Positions 17,804 to 26,769 of a DNA stretch of 64,000 bases are shown here, piece after piece (position 1 is the first letter of the stretch; each line of letters opens with the position of its first letter). This stretch comes from Paramixta manurensis (GTDB taxonomy: Bacteria; Pseudomonadota; Gammaproteobacteria; Enterobacterales; Enterobacteriaceae), in the NCBI RefSeq assembly GCF_013285385.1, contig NZ_CP054212.1, positions 1,240,001 to 1,304,000 on the forward strand. The letters run 5' to 3'. The notes under the pieces are model-generated. The model was not told the origin of the DNA, did not search any database, and worked only from the letters and a program-made list of their open reading frames with translations. Position numbers and translations under genes: made by a program.

Positions 17804-18427
17804 ATGTCATACAGTGGCGAACGTGAATTAACTGCACCCCAGATGGCTTTAGTGCCAATGGTGGTTGAACAAACCTCTCGCGGAGAGCGTTCTTACGACA
17901 TCTATTCCCGCTTGTTAAAAGAGCGCGTGATTTTCCTTACCGGTCAGGTGGAAGATCATATGGCGAATCTGATTGTGGCGCAGATGCTGTTTCTGGAAGC
18001 GGAAAACCCGGAAAAAGATATTTATCTCTATATTAACTCTCCTGGCGGGGTGATCACCGCGGGGATGTCGATTTACGACACCATGAAGTTTATTAAACCG
18101 GATGTCAGCACGATTTGTATGGGCCAGGCCTGTTCAATGGGCTCTTTCCTGTTAACTGCCGGTACTAAAGGTAAGCGCTTCTGTCTGCCAAACTCTCGAG
18201 TGATGATTCACCAGCCATTGGGTGGCTATCAAGGTCAGGCGACCGATATTGAGATTCATGCGCGCGAAATTCTGAAAGTGAAGCAGCGTATGAATGAGTT
18301 GATGGCGGAGCATACGGGACAGTCTCTTGAACAAATAGAGAAAGACACTGAACGCGATCGTTTCCTCTCGGCGAGTGAAGCTGTAGAGTATGGTTTAGTC
18401 GATTCCATTCTGACGCACCGTGAATAA
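17804..18427 (+). CDS. clpP: ATP-dependent Clp protease proteolytic subunit
   Basis: ClpP forms the tetradecameric serine protease chamber that degrades proteins unfolded by ClpX or ClpA. The start at 17804 (MSYSGERE, after AGGAG) gives 207 residues, as in E. coli; an ATG 30 bases upstream in frame is less likely. The triad is visible: Ser111 in GQACSMGSFLL, His136 in RVMIHQPLGG, and the aspartate in the C-terminal third. Residue 110, next to the nucleophile, is cysteine where E. coli has alanine. It is followed 125 bases later by clpX. Confidence 0.97.
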   Translation: MSYSGERELTAPQMALVPMVVEQTSRGERSYDIYSRLLKERVIFLTGQVEDHMANLIVAQMLFLEAENPEKDIYLYINSPGGVITAGMSIYDTMKFIKPDVSTICMGQACSMGSFLLTAGTKGKRFCLPNSRVMIHQPLGGYQGQATDIEIHAREILKVKQRMNELMAEHTGQSLEQIEKDTERDRFLSASEAVEYGLVDSILTHRE

Positions 18428-18552
18428 GGCTTAAAACCCGCTATCAATACGCTATAGTGTAGGGAGAGCAAGTCGCAACGAATAAGGGCGGCTGAAAGAG
18501 GTCGCCATCGCCGCATAGTTGTGCGGACAGAGATAAAAGAAGAGGTTAACTG

Positions 18553-19827
18553 ATGACAGATAAGCGCAAAGACGGTTCAGGTAAGCTGCTGTACTGCTCT
18601 TTTTGCGGCAAAAGCCAGCATGAAGTACGTAAGCTGATTGCCGGGCCGTCAGTATATATCTGCGATGAGTGTGTCGATTTATGCAATGACATCATTCGCG
18701 AAGAGATCAAAGAAGTGGCACCGCATCGTGAACGTAGCGCGTTGCCGACGCCGCACGAAATCCGCCATCACCTCGACGATTATGTTATCGGTCAGGAACG
18801 GGCGAAGAAGGTTCTGGCCGTTGCGGTATATAACCACTACAAACGCTTACGTAATGGCGATACCAGCAATGGTATTGAGTTAGGTAAGAGCAACATTCTG
18901 CTGATTGGTCCGACCGGGAGCGGTAAAACGCTGCTGGCTGAAACGCTGGCGCGCCTGCTGGATGTGCCTTTCACCATGGCAGACGCCACTACATTAACCG
19001 AAGCGGGTTACGTGGGCGAGGATGTGGAAAATATCATCCAAAAACTGCTGCAAAAATGTGATTACGATGTGCAGAAAGCACAGCGTGGCATTGTGTACAT
19101 CGATGAAATCGATAAGATTTCTCGTAAGTCGGATAACCCTTCCATCACGCGTGATGTGTCTGGTGAAGGGGTGCAGCAAGCGTTGCTTAAACTGATTGAA
19201 GGTACGGTCGCTGCCGTGCCGCCGCAGGGTGGACGTAAACATCCGCAGCAGGAGTTTTTGCAGGTAGATACTTCGAAAATTCTGTTTATCTGCGGTGGCG
19301 CGTTTGCCGGTCTGGATAAGGTGATTTCTCAGCGCGTAGAAACCGGAACCGGTATTGGTTTTGGCGCTACGGTGAAAGGTAAATCGCAGAAAGCCACTGA
19401 AGGGCAATTGCTGGAGCAGGTTGAGCCGGAAGATTTGATTAAGTTTGGTCTGATTCCTGAATTTATTGGGCGTCTGCCGGTTGTGGCAACGCTGAATGAA
19501 CTGAGCGAAGAAGCGCTGATTCAGATCTTGCGCGAACCTAAAAACGCGCTGACCAAGCAGTACCAGGCATTGTTCAATCTGGAAGGCGTGGAGCTGGAGT
19601 TCCGTGACGAGGCGTTAACCGCTATCGCGAAGAAAGCGATGTCGCGTAAGACTGGCGCACGCGGTTTGCGCTCCATTGTCGAAGGCGCGTTGCTGGAAAC
19701 CATGTACGATCTTCCTTCAATGGATGATATGGAAAAAGTGGTGATTGATGAGTCGGTTATTGATGGTCAATCTGAGCCTATGCTGATTTATGGAAAACAT
19801 GAGGCACAGCAAGCCTCTGGCGAATAA
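18553..19827 (+). CDS. clpX: ATP-dependent Clp protease ATP-binding subunit ClpX
   Basis: ClpX is the hexameric AAA+ unfoldase that recognises ssrA and other tags and feeds substrates into ClpP. The 424-residue product has the N-terminal zinc-binding domain with cysteines 15, 18, 37 and 40 (LYCSFCGKS and YICDECVDLC), Walker A GPTGSGKTLLAE, Walker B IVYIDEIDKIS and, near residue 267, a GFGA segment in place of the IGF loop position. It is likely cotranscribed with clpP and ends at a strong terminator. Confidence 0.98.
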   Translation: MTDKRKDGSGKLLYCSFCGKSQHEVRKLIAGPSVYICDECVDLCNDIIREEIKEVAPHRERSALPTPHEIRHHLDDYVIGQERAKKVLAVAVYNHYKRLRNGDTSNGIELGKSNILLIGPTGSGKTLLAETLARLLDVPFTMADATTLTEAGYVGEDVENIIQKLLQKCDYDVQKAQRGIVYIDEIDKISRKSDNPSITRDVSGEGVQQALLKLIEGTVAAVPPQGGRKHPQQEFLQVDTSKILFICGGAFAGLDKVISQRVETGTGIGFGATVKGKSQKATEGQLLEQVEPEDLIKFGLIPEFIGRLPVVATLNELSEEALIQILREPKNALTKQYQALFNLEGVELEFRDEALTAIAKKAMSRKTGARGLRSIVEGALLETMYDLPSMDDMEKVVIDESVIDGQSEPMLIYGKHEAQQASGE

Positions 19828-19856
19828 ATAAGCAAACTAATCCAGTTAGTTATCTA

Positions 19857-19887
19857 AAAAGGGGAAATTTTTTTCCCCTTTTACTTT
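19857..19887 (+). terminator. Terminator of clpPX
   Basis: The stem AAAAGGGGAAA/TTTCCCCTTTT with a short T loop ends in T residues, 30 bases after the clpX stop. Confidence 0.85.
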
Positions 19888-19913
19888 TCTGCTGTTTTTC
19901 TCGTGCGCTTGAC

Positions 19914-19941
19914 GTTGAATGTCTGGTGTTCATCCCCATAT
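19914..19941 (+). promoter_or_regulatory. Predicted sigma32 promoter of lon
   Basis: GTTGAAT (19914-19920), a 13-base spacer and CCCCATAT (19934-19941) followed by ACT closely match the known heat-shock promoter layout of E. coli lon. It lies about 85 bases upstream of the lon ATG. Confidence 0.8.
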
Positions 19942-20027
19942 ACTCAGTTACCTGTGGGATTAACTGCACATTCCCTGCATTATGCGGTTCCCATCACCTG
20001 GCGGAAATTAAACTAAGAGAGAGCTCT

Positions 20028-22382
20028 ATGAATCCTGAGCGTTCTGAACGCATTGAAATCCCTGTGTTGCCATTGCGCGACGTGGTGGTTTATCCGCACA
20101 TGGTAATTCCGTTGTTTGTTGGTCGGGAAAAATCGATTCGGTGCCTCGAAGCCGCCATGGATCACGATAAAAAGATCATGCTGGTTGCACAGAAAGAGGC
20201 TTCAACGGATGAACCTGGCATTAACGATCTCTTCTCGGTAGGGACCGTTGCATCCATTTTACAAATGCTCAAACTGCCGGATGGCACGGTGAAAGTGCTG
20301 GTAGAAGGCTTACAGCGTGCGCACATTACCACGCTGGCCGACAATGGCGATCATTTTACCGCCCAAGCCGAGTATTTGGTTTCGCCTGAGATTGAAGAGC
20401 GTGAACAAGAGGTGCTGGTTCGCACGGCTATCAATCAGTTTGAAGGCTACATCAAGCTTAATAAAAAAATTCCGCCGGAAGTGCTGACGTCGTTAAACAG
20501 CATTGACGATGCGGCTCGGCTGGCCGACACGGTTGCGGCGCATATGCCGTTAAAACTGGCGGACAAACAGTCGGTACTGGAAATGTCCGACGTTAATGAG
20601 CGTCTGGAATATCTGATGGCGATGATGGAGTCGGAAATCGACCTGTTGCAGGTAGAAAAACGCATCCGTAATCGCGTCAAAAAACAGATGGAAAAAAGCC
20701 AGCGCGAATACTATCTGAATGAGCAAATGAAGGCGATTCAGAAAGAGTTGGGCGAGATGGATGACGCGCCGGACGAAAATGAAGCGCTGAAACGTAAAAT
20801 CGACGCGGCAAAAATGCCGAAAGAGGCGCGTGAAAAAACCGAAGCGGAGCTGCAGAAGCTGAAGATGATGTCGCCGATGTCAGCGGAAGCAACGGTAGTG
20901 CGCGGCTATATTGACTGGATGGTGCAAGTTCCGTGGAACGCGCGCAGCAAGGTGAAAAAAGATCTGCGTAAAGCGCAAGAAACGCTGGATACCGATCACT
21001 ATGGTCTTGAGCGCGTAAAAGACCGCATCCTTGAATATTTAGCGGTACAAAGTCGCGTTAGCAAAATCAAAGGGCCGATCTTATGTCTGGTGGGGCCGCC
21101 GGGCGTGGGGAAAACCTCGCTGGGGCAATCCATCGCTAAAGCGACCGGGCGCAAATACGTGCGTATGGCGCTGGGCGGCGTGCGTGATGAGGCGGAAATT
21201 CGTGGTCATCGTCGTACCTACATTGGTTCCATGCCGGGCAAACTGATCCAGAAAATGGCGAAAGTAGGGGTAAAAAACCCGCTGTTCCTGTTGGATGAGA
21301 TCGACAAAATGTCGTCGGACATGCGTGGCGATCCGGCATCGGCACTGCTTGAGGTGTTAGATCCGGAGCAGAACATCGCCTTTAACGATCACTATCTGGA
21401 GGTTGATTACGATCTCTCCGATGTGATGTTTGTCGCCACCTCGAACTCGATGAATATTCCGGCGCCGTTGTTGGACCGTATGGAAGTGATTCGTCTTTCG
21501 GGCTACACCGAAGATGAGAAGCTGAATATTGCCAAACAGCACTTACTGCCGAAGCAGATCGAGCGTAATGCGCTGAAGAAAACTGAAATCAGCGTTGATG
21601 ATAGCGCGATTGTTGGCATTATCCGTTACTACACGCGCGAAGCGGGTGTCCGTAGCCTTGAGCGCGAGTTGTCGAAACTGTGTCGCAAGGCGGTAAAAGC
21701 GCTGCTGATGGATAAGTCGTTAAAACGCATTGATATCAATGGGGATAACCTGAAAGATTTCCTTGGCGTGCAACGCTTCGATTACGGTCGTGCCGATAGC
21801 GAGAACCGTGTGGGTCAGGTAACCGGTCTGGCATGGACAGAAGTCGGTGGTGATTTACTGACGATTGAAACCGCCTGTGTGCCGGGTAAAGGGAAACTGA
21901 CCTATACCGGCTCGCTGGGTGAAGTGATGCAGGAGTCTATCCAGGCGGCACTTACCGTGGTGCGCGCGCGTGCCGAGAAGTTGGGCATCAATGGGGATTT
22001 CTACGAGAAACGTGATATTCACGTTCACGTACCGGAAGGCGCGACGCCAAAAGATGGCCCAAGCGCCGGTATCGCAATGTGTACCGCTCTGGTTTCCTGC
22101 CTTACCGGTAATCCGGTGCGTGCCGATGTGGCGATGACCGGTGAGATCACTTTACGCGGTCAGGTGTTGCCGATCGGTGGTTTGAAAGAGAAACTGTTGG
22201 CTGCGCATCGCGGCGGTATTAAAACCGTGTTGATTCCGGATGAAAACAAGCGCGATCTGGAGGATATTCCGGATAACGTGATTGCCGATCTGGAAATTCA
22301 CCCGGTGAAACGTATCGAAGAAGTGTTGACCTTAGCACTGCAAAATGCGCCTTCTGGCATGCAGGTTACGACGGCAAAATAG
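20028..22382 (+). CDS. lon: ATP-dependent Lon protease
   Basis: Lon degrades misfolded and regulatory proteins and binds DNA. The start at 20028 (MNPERSERIEIPVLPLRD) gives 784 residues, identical in length to E. coli Lon; the longer open frame upstream covers the promoter and is not coding. The N-terminal LON substrate domain is followed by a coiled-coil linker, the AAA+ module with Walker A GPPGVGKTSLGQ and Walker B LFLLDEIDKMS, and the protease domain with the catalytic serine in KDGPSAGIAM (about 679) and lysine in GGLKEKLLAA (about 722). Confidence 0.98.
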   Translation: MNPERSERIEIPVLPLRDVVVYPHMVIPLFVGREKSIRCLEAAMDHDKKIMLVAQKEASTDEPGINDLFSVGTVASILQMLKLPDGTVKVLVEGLQRAHITTLADNGDHFTAQAEYLVSPEIEEREQEVLVRTAINQFEGYIKLNKKIPPEVLTSLNSIDDAARLADTVAAHMPLKLADKQSVLEMSDVNERLEYLMAMMESEIDLLQVEKRIRNRVKKQMEKSQREYYLNEQMKAIQKELGEMDDAPDENEALKRKIDAAKMPKEAREKTEAELQKLKMMSPMSAEATVVRGYIDWMVQVPWNARSKVKKDLRKAQETLDTDHYGLERVKDRILEYLAVQSRVSKIKGPILCLVGPPGVGKTSLGQSIAKATGRKYVRMALGGVRDEAEIRGHRRTYIGSMPGKLIQKMAKVGVKNPLFLLDEIDKMSSDMRGDPASALLEVLDPEQNIAFNDHYLEVDYDLSDVMFVATSNSMNIPAPLLDRMEVIRLSGYTEDEKLNIAKQHLLPKQIERNALKKTEISVDDSAIVGIIRYYTREAGVRSLERELSKLCRKAVKALLMDKSLKRIDINGDNLKDFLGVQRFDYGRADSENRVGQVTGLAWTEVGGDLLTIETACVPGKGKLTYTGSLGEVMQESIQAALTVVRARAEKLGINGDFYEKRDIHVHVPEGATPKDGPSAGIAMCTALVSCLTGNPVRADVAMTGEITLRGQVLPIGGLKEKLLAAHRGGIKTVLIPDENKRDLEDIPDNVIADLEIHPVKRIEEVLTLALQNAPSGMQVTTAK

Positions 22383-22413
22383 AGATACGTAGCAGAAATC
22401 ACGAAAAACCGAG

Positions 22414-22450
22414 GCTGGCAGGGCAATTGGGGCTTGCCAGCTTTTTTTTG
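22414..22450 (+). terminator. Terminator of lon
   Basis: The stem GCTGGCA/TGCCAGC is followed by an uninterrupted T run (22442-22449), 30 bases after the lon stop. Confidence 0.85.
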
Positions 22451-22595
22451 TGCCGCTAATTTAGAGAGCTGTTGGAACAACAACACAGAGGATTCCCGTT
22501 GTTTCGGCTCAACAAGCTTGATATAACTGGCTGCGCGTTCGTACCGGGCTGGATGTTTGGGTGCGAGAGTGAATAATAAAGAGGGGATGAATAGA

Positions 22596-22868
22596 GTGAA
22601 TAAGTCACAATTGATCGACAAAATTGCTGCAAATGCTGACATTTCCAAAGCGGCAGCGGGACGTGTATTAGATGCTTTTATGGGTTCGGTTTCTGACTCT
22701 TTGAAAGCAGGTGAAGAAGTGGCACTGGTTGGTTTCGGTACTTTCTCTGTACGTGAGCGCTCTGCGCGTACCGGGCGTAACCCCCAGACCGGTAAAGAAA
22801 TCACTATTCCAGCGGGTAAAGTTCCGGGCTTCCGTGCCGGTAAAGCGCTGAAAGACTCCGTTAACTAA
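22596..22868 (+). CDS. hupB: DNA-binding protein HU-beta
   Basis: HU-beta is one of the two subunits of the nucleoid protein HU, which bends and compacts DNA. The GTG at 22596 gives VNKSQLIDKIAANADISK read as M-NKSQL and 90 residues, the normal HU length; E. coli hupB also uses GTG, and GAGG lies upstream. The DNA-binding arm signature GFGTFSVRERSARTGRNPQ and the end FRAGKALKDSVN are intact. An in-frame ATG nine bases upstream would add three residues. Monocistronic. Confidence 0.96.
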   Translation: MNKSQLIDKIAANADISKAAAGRVLDAFMGSVSDSLKAGEEVALVGFGTFSVRERSARTGRNPQTGKEITIPAGKVPGFRAGKALKDSVN

Positions 22869-22939
22869 TCGCGGTTCGCCCATTGAGGGAATTTCTTCGG
22901 TGGGATGAGGACTGGCAACGCGTTCTCATGTAACATACG

Positions 22940-22970
22940 GGCACATCAGGCAATTGATGTGCCTTTTTTT
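22940..22970 (+). terminator. Terminator of hupB
   Basis: The stem GGCACATCA/TGATGTGCC with a 6-base loop is followed by seven T residues, about 70 bases after the hupB stop. Confidence 0.9.
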
Positions 22971-23114
22971 ATCCTGAGATGTAATAAACGTTTTGGGTGA
23001 TTGTCATAATATGGCCTGAAGCTGCCGGCCGAAGTGCAGCCGCGTGGAGCGTCGTGGAGAAAAGGACGAAAGCGCAAGGTTTACATTCACACTACAGCGG
23101 AGTGTTGTCATACC

Positions 23115-24983
23115 ATGATGGACAATTTACGCGCGGCGTCGAACCATGTCGTGCTCAAAATTATTTTGGCTTTGATTATCCTGTCCTTTGTCCTTACTGG
23201 CGTGGGTAATTATTTGATCGGCGGTAATGGCGATTATGCCGCAAAAGTAAACGGTCAGGAGATCAGCCGGGCGCAGCTTGAAAGGGCTTTTGCCAACGAG
23301 CGTAGCCGCCAACAGCAGATGCTGGGCGACCAATTTTCTCAATTGGCCAGTAATGATGGCTACATGCGGCAGATCCGCCAGCAGGCGTTATCCCAGCTAA
23401 TTGACGAGGCATTGCTCGATCAGTATGCGAAAACCCTCAAGTTGGGCATTAGCGATGATCAGATAAAGCAAGCCATCTTTACCCAGGCGGCATTTCAAAC
23501 CAACGGTAAATTCGATAATGCTAAATACAACGGCATCATCAATAGCATGGGTTTTAGCGCCGATCAGTATGCCGAAGCGCTGCGTAAGCAACTGACTACC
23601 CAACAACTGGTTAACGCCGTTGTGGGAACCGATTTTATGCTGAATGGTGAAACCGATGCGTTAGCGGCACTGGTTTCTCAACAACGTTTGGTGCGTGAAG
23701 CCACGATTAATGTGGACGCGCTGGCGGCTAAACAGTCGGTTAGCGATGACGAAATCAAAAATTACTATCAGCAGAATAAAAACAGCTTTATGTCGCCAGA
23801 ACAATTCCGCGTTAGCTACATCAAGCTGGATGCTGCCAGCATGCAGGAAGCGGTGAGCGATGCGGATATTCAAAGCTGGTATGATCAACATAAAGCGGAT
23901 TACACCCAGCCGCAGCGCACCCGCTACAGCATTATTCAGACTAAAACGGAAGCGGATGCACAGGCGGTATTGGCCGAGCTGAACAAAGGCACTGACTTTG
24001 CTTCGCTGGCGAAAGAGAAATCCATTGATCCGATTTCAGCACGCAAAGGCGGCGATATGGGCTGGCTGGAGCCGGAAACCACGCCTGACGAGTTAAAAAA
24101 TGCCGGTCTGACCCATAAAGGGCAACTATCCGGTGTGGTGAAATCCTCGGTCGGTTTTCTGGTGGTTCGCCTGGATGATATTCAGGCAGAGCAAGTTCAA
24201 CCGCTGGCGGATGTGCGCAACGCGATTGCTGACAAGGTGAAGCAGGAAAAAGCGCTGGATACCTGGTATAAGCTGCAGCAAAAAGTTAGCGATGCGGCCA
24301 GTAATGACAATGAGTCGCTGGTGAGCGCAGAGCAAGCGGCAGGCGTGAAAGCGGTTGAGACCAATTGGTTTAGCCAGGATAACGTTCCTGAAGAGCTGAA
24401 CTTTAAACCTGTAGAGCAGGCTATTTTTAATGGCGGCTTGTTGGGTGAGAACGGTACACCGGGCAGCAATTCCGACATTATTACCGTTGATGGCGATCGG
24501 GCATTTGTCCTGCGCATCAGCGAGCATAAGCCGGAAGCGGTGAAACCGTTGAACGAGGTTCAGGCGCAAATTGCCGATACGCTGAAGCACACGAAAGCGA
24601 CGCAGCAGGCAAAAGCCGATGCGGATAAAATCCTCGCCGATCTGAAAGCCGGTAAGCAAGATGCGCTGAAAGCGGCCGGGTTGACTTTTGGCGCTGCGCA
24701 AACGCTAAGTCGTAATGGTCAGGATGCGATAACGCAGGCAGCCTTTGCCCTGCCGCAGCCGCAACAGGATAAACCCTCTTATGGCACCAGCGAAGATATG
24801 CAGGGCAATGTTATTTTGCTGGCGTTGGATGAGGTGAAATCAGGCACCATGCCGGACGCGCAGAAGAAGGCGATGGTGCAGGGCGTGACGCAAAACAACG
24901 CGCAAATCGCCTTTGAAGCGATGCTGAGCAACCTGCGCAAAGAGGCGAAAATCAAATACGGCGCTGGCGCGCAATTGCAGTAA
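23115..24983 (+). CDS. ppiD: Periplasmic folding chaperone PpiD
   Basis: PpiD is anchored in the inner membrane near the SecYEG exit and helps newly secreted proteins fold; its parvulin domain has little isomerase activity. The start at 23115 gives MMDNLRAASNHVVLKI with one N-terminal membrane helix (LALIILSFVLTGVGNYL) and 622 residues (E. coli 623); the longer upstream frame is not supported by homology. The parvulin domain lies near residues 266-355 (ARKGGDMGWLEPETTPDELK). Single gene with its own terminator. Confidence 0.96.
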   Translation: MMDNLRAASNHVVLKIILALIILSFVLTGVGNYLIGGNGDYAAKVNGQEISRAQLERAFANERSRQQQMLGDQFSQLASNDGYMRQIRQQALSQLIDEALLDQYAKTLKLGISDDQIKQAIFTQAAFQTNGKFDNAKYNGIINSMGFSADQYAEALRKQLTTQQLVNAVVGTDFMLNGETDALAALVSQQRLVREATINVDALAAKQSVSDDEIKNYYQQNKNSFMSPEQFRVSYIKLDAASMQEAVSDADIQSWYDQHKADYTQPQRTRYSIIQTKTEADAQAVLAELNKGTDFASLAKEKSIDPISARKGGDMGWLEPETTPDELKNAGLTHKGQLSGVVKSSVGFLVVRLDDIQAEQVQPLADVRNAIADKVKQEKALDTWYKLQQKVSDAASNDNESLVSAEQAAGVKAVETNWFSQDNVPEELNFKPVEQAIFNGGLLGENGTPGSNSDIITVDGDRAFVLRISEHKPEAVKPLNEVQAQIADTLKHTKATQQAKADADKILADLKAGKQDALKAAGLTFGAAQTLSRNGQDAITQAAFALPQPQQDKPSYGTSEDMQGNVILLALDEVKSGTMPDAQKKAMVQGVTQNNAQIAFEAMLSNLRKEAKIKYGAGAQLQ

Positions 24984-25018
24984 ACCCCGCACCGTATATG
25001 TAATTCGTTGCAACATTA

Positions 25019-25040
25019 AAGGCCGCTTTCGCGGCCTTTT
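25019..25040 (+). terminator. Terminator of ppiD
   Basis: The stem AAGGCCGC/GCGGCCTT with a TTTC loop ends in TT, 35 bases after the ppiD stop. Confidence 0.85.
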
Positions 25041-25124
25041 CCATCTCTGTTGATTGCCATTTGTTCTCTGTTTGCGCTATCGCTAAGGTTATCCGTGCTG
25101 TCAAACACACGGAGGAAATACAGC

Positions 25125-25466
25125 ATGCAGAAGAACGTTATTAATGCTTTTTGTTTATCTTTGGCGCTTGGGTGCGCTGCGGCTTTGTCGTGGGGAAGTT
25201 ATGCGGTAGCGGCGGGAGAAACGCCAACGCTGGCGGAAGAAGCGCTGCCCGCGACGTTAATAACTGATGATGTACCGGTGAGTATTAATACCGCCAGTGC
25301 ACAGGAACTGGCGGCGGCATTGAATGGCGTGGGTTTAAAAAAAGCGGAGGCCATTGTGAGTTACCGCGATCAATATGGCCCTTTCACCCAGCTTGAACAA
25401 TTGAAGGAGGTGCCCGGTATGGGGAGCCTATTGGTTGAACGTAATTTGTCCCGTTTGAAATTGTGA
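25125..25466 (+). CDS. ybaV: ComEA-like helix-hairpin-helix protein YbaV
   Basis: YbaV is a small exported protein with a helix-hairpin-helix DNA-binding motif, related to the competence protein ComEA; its role in Enterobacterales is not established. The start at 25125, after GGAGG, gives 113 residues: a signal peptide ending near SYAVAAGE and the core SINTASAQELAAALNGVGLK followed by KEVPGMGSLLVERNLSRL. Location between ppiD and fadM is as in E. coli. Confidence 0.9.
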   Translation: MQKNVINAFCLSLALGCAAALSWGSYAVAAGETPTLAEEALPATLITDDVPVSINTASAQELAAALNGVGLKKAEAIVSYRDQYGPFTQLEQLKEVPGMGSLLVERNLSRLKL

Positions 25467-25576
25467 TCGTCTTCGCAGCAATAATCGGATGAGAGCGTGA
25501 AGTTTTTAACTTGCTGCTAATCTGTAAGAGGTCATACCAGTTGGTGTGACCTTATCTTGATTGAGGCAATCACGCT

Positions 25577-25975
25577 ATGCAGACAACGATAAAAGTTCGC
25601 GGTTACCATCTGGATGTTTACCAACACGTTAACAATGCACGCTACCTGGAGTTTTTGGAAGAAGCCCGCTGGGAATGGTTAGAGCGACTGGATTCATTTC
25701 ACTGGTTAGTGGAAAACCGTATGGCGTTTGTAGTGGTGAATATCAACATCAACTACCGCCGCCCGGCAGTAATGGGAGATGTGCTGAGCATTGAGAGTAA
25801 GCTGTTGCAGCTAAACGGTAAAAGTGGCGTTATTGGGCAAAACATTACGCTGGCAAACGATCACACTCCGGTTGCCGATGCGACGCTTACCTTTGTCTGT
25901 ATTGATTTATCCAGCCAGAAGGCGTTACCGCTGGAAGGGGAGTTAAAAATGCGGATGGAGGCCATGCTGGGGTAA
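25577..25975 (+). CDS. fadM: Long-chain acyl-CoA thioesterase III
   Basis: FadM (YbaW) is a hot-dog-fold thioesterase that hydrolyses long-chain acyl-CoAs, such as dead-end intermediates of beta-oxidation. The 132-residue length is the family norm. The 4-hydroxybenzoyl-CoA-thioesterase-like signature is seen in YHLDVYQHVNNARYLEFLEE, with the catalytic aspartate at DVYQHVNN. Convergent with queC; in E. coli fadM is under FadR, but no site was assigned here. Confidence 0.94.
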   Translation: MQTTIKVRGYHLDVYQHVNNARYLEFLEEARWEWLERLDSFHWLVENRMAFVVVNININYRRPAVMGDVLSIESKLLQLNGKSGVIGQNITLANDHTPVADATLTFVCIDLSSQKALPLEGELKMRMEAMLG

Positions 25976-25978
25976 CGG

Positions 25979-26001
25979 ACGGGGGAATAGATTACCCCCG
26001 T
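25979..26001. terminator. Shared terminator between fadM and queC
   Basis: The stem ACGGGGG/CCCCCGT with a 9-base loop lies in the 30-base gap between the two convergent genes. Confidence 0.6.
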
Positions 26002-26005
26002 TAAA

Positions 26006-26701
26006 TTATGCCAGGCCGGTTTTAGCCTTCATTTTTTCCAGAATGGGCTGGCGGTTATCCAGATAATTTTGTAAACCGCGCGCGCGCAAATGGCAGGCGG
26101 CACATTCACCACAGCCGTCGCCTTTAATGCCGTTATAACAGGTCAGCGTCTGGTTGCGGACCAGCGGAAGCTGCTGCCAATAGTCTGCCAGGGCCCAGGT
26201 TTCGGCTTTATCCAGCCACATTAACGGCGTTTCAAACCGTATATTGCGCGCCATGCCCAGTTCGATGGCATGATTAAGCGCCTTAACGAACTCATCGCGG
26301 CAGTCGGGGTAACCGGAAAAATCAGTTTCGCACACGCCAGTGATGACCGCTTCAGCCTCGACCTGGTAAGCATATACCGAAGCCAGAGTAAGAAAGAGGA
26401 TGTTTCGCCCCGGCACGAAGGTGCTGGGTAAACCGCTGGTTGCGGCATCGTAGCCCGGCACGGGGATGTTGTCGCGCGTCAGGCTGCTGACTGCCAGGTC
26501 GTTAAGCAGAGTAACATCCAGTACTTTATGCGCGCGTGCGCCTAACTGCCGGGAGAGTTCGCGGGCAACCTCAATTTCCTGACGATGGCGCTGCCCATAA
26601 TCGAACGTGACGCAATGCACTTCATCATATTGCTGTAATGCCTGAATCAAACAGGTGGTTGAGTCCTGTCCGCCGCTAAATACTACTACCGCACGTCTCA
26701 T
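26006..26701 (-). CDS. queC: 7-cyano-7-deazaguanine synthase
   Basis: QueC converts 7-carboxy-7-deazaguanine to preQ0 with ATP and ammonia, in queuosine tRNA modification. The 231-residue product has the PP-loop SGGQDSTTC at residues 9-17 and the C-terminal zinc site CYNGIKGDGCGECAACHLRA with four cysteines. Length and motifs match E. coli. Convergent with fadM and upstream-adjacent to ybaE on the same strand. Confidence 0.97.
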   Translation of the reverse strand: MRRAVVVFSGGQDSTTCLIQALQQYDEVHCVTFDYGQRHRQEIEVARELSRQLGARAHKVLDVTLLNDLAVSSLTRDNIPVPGYDAATSGLPSTFVPGRNILFLTLASVYAYQVEAEAVITGVCETDFSGYPDCRDEFVKALNHAIELGMARNIRFETPLMWLDKAETWALADYWQQLPLVRNQTLTCYNGIKGDGCGECAACHLRARGLQNYLDNRQPILEKMKAKTGLA

Positions 26702-26769
26702 CTATTCCGCCTTACTGTCAATTTCTGGCGCTTATGGTACTGCCAGAACCCGGCAAAGGGTAGCCCGAA

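Noticed and set aside
24126..24701. 191-residue open frame opposite to ppiD
   Set aside because: Antisense shadow, no translation signals.
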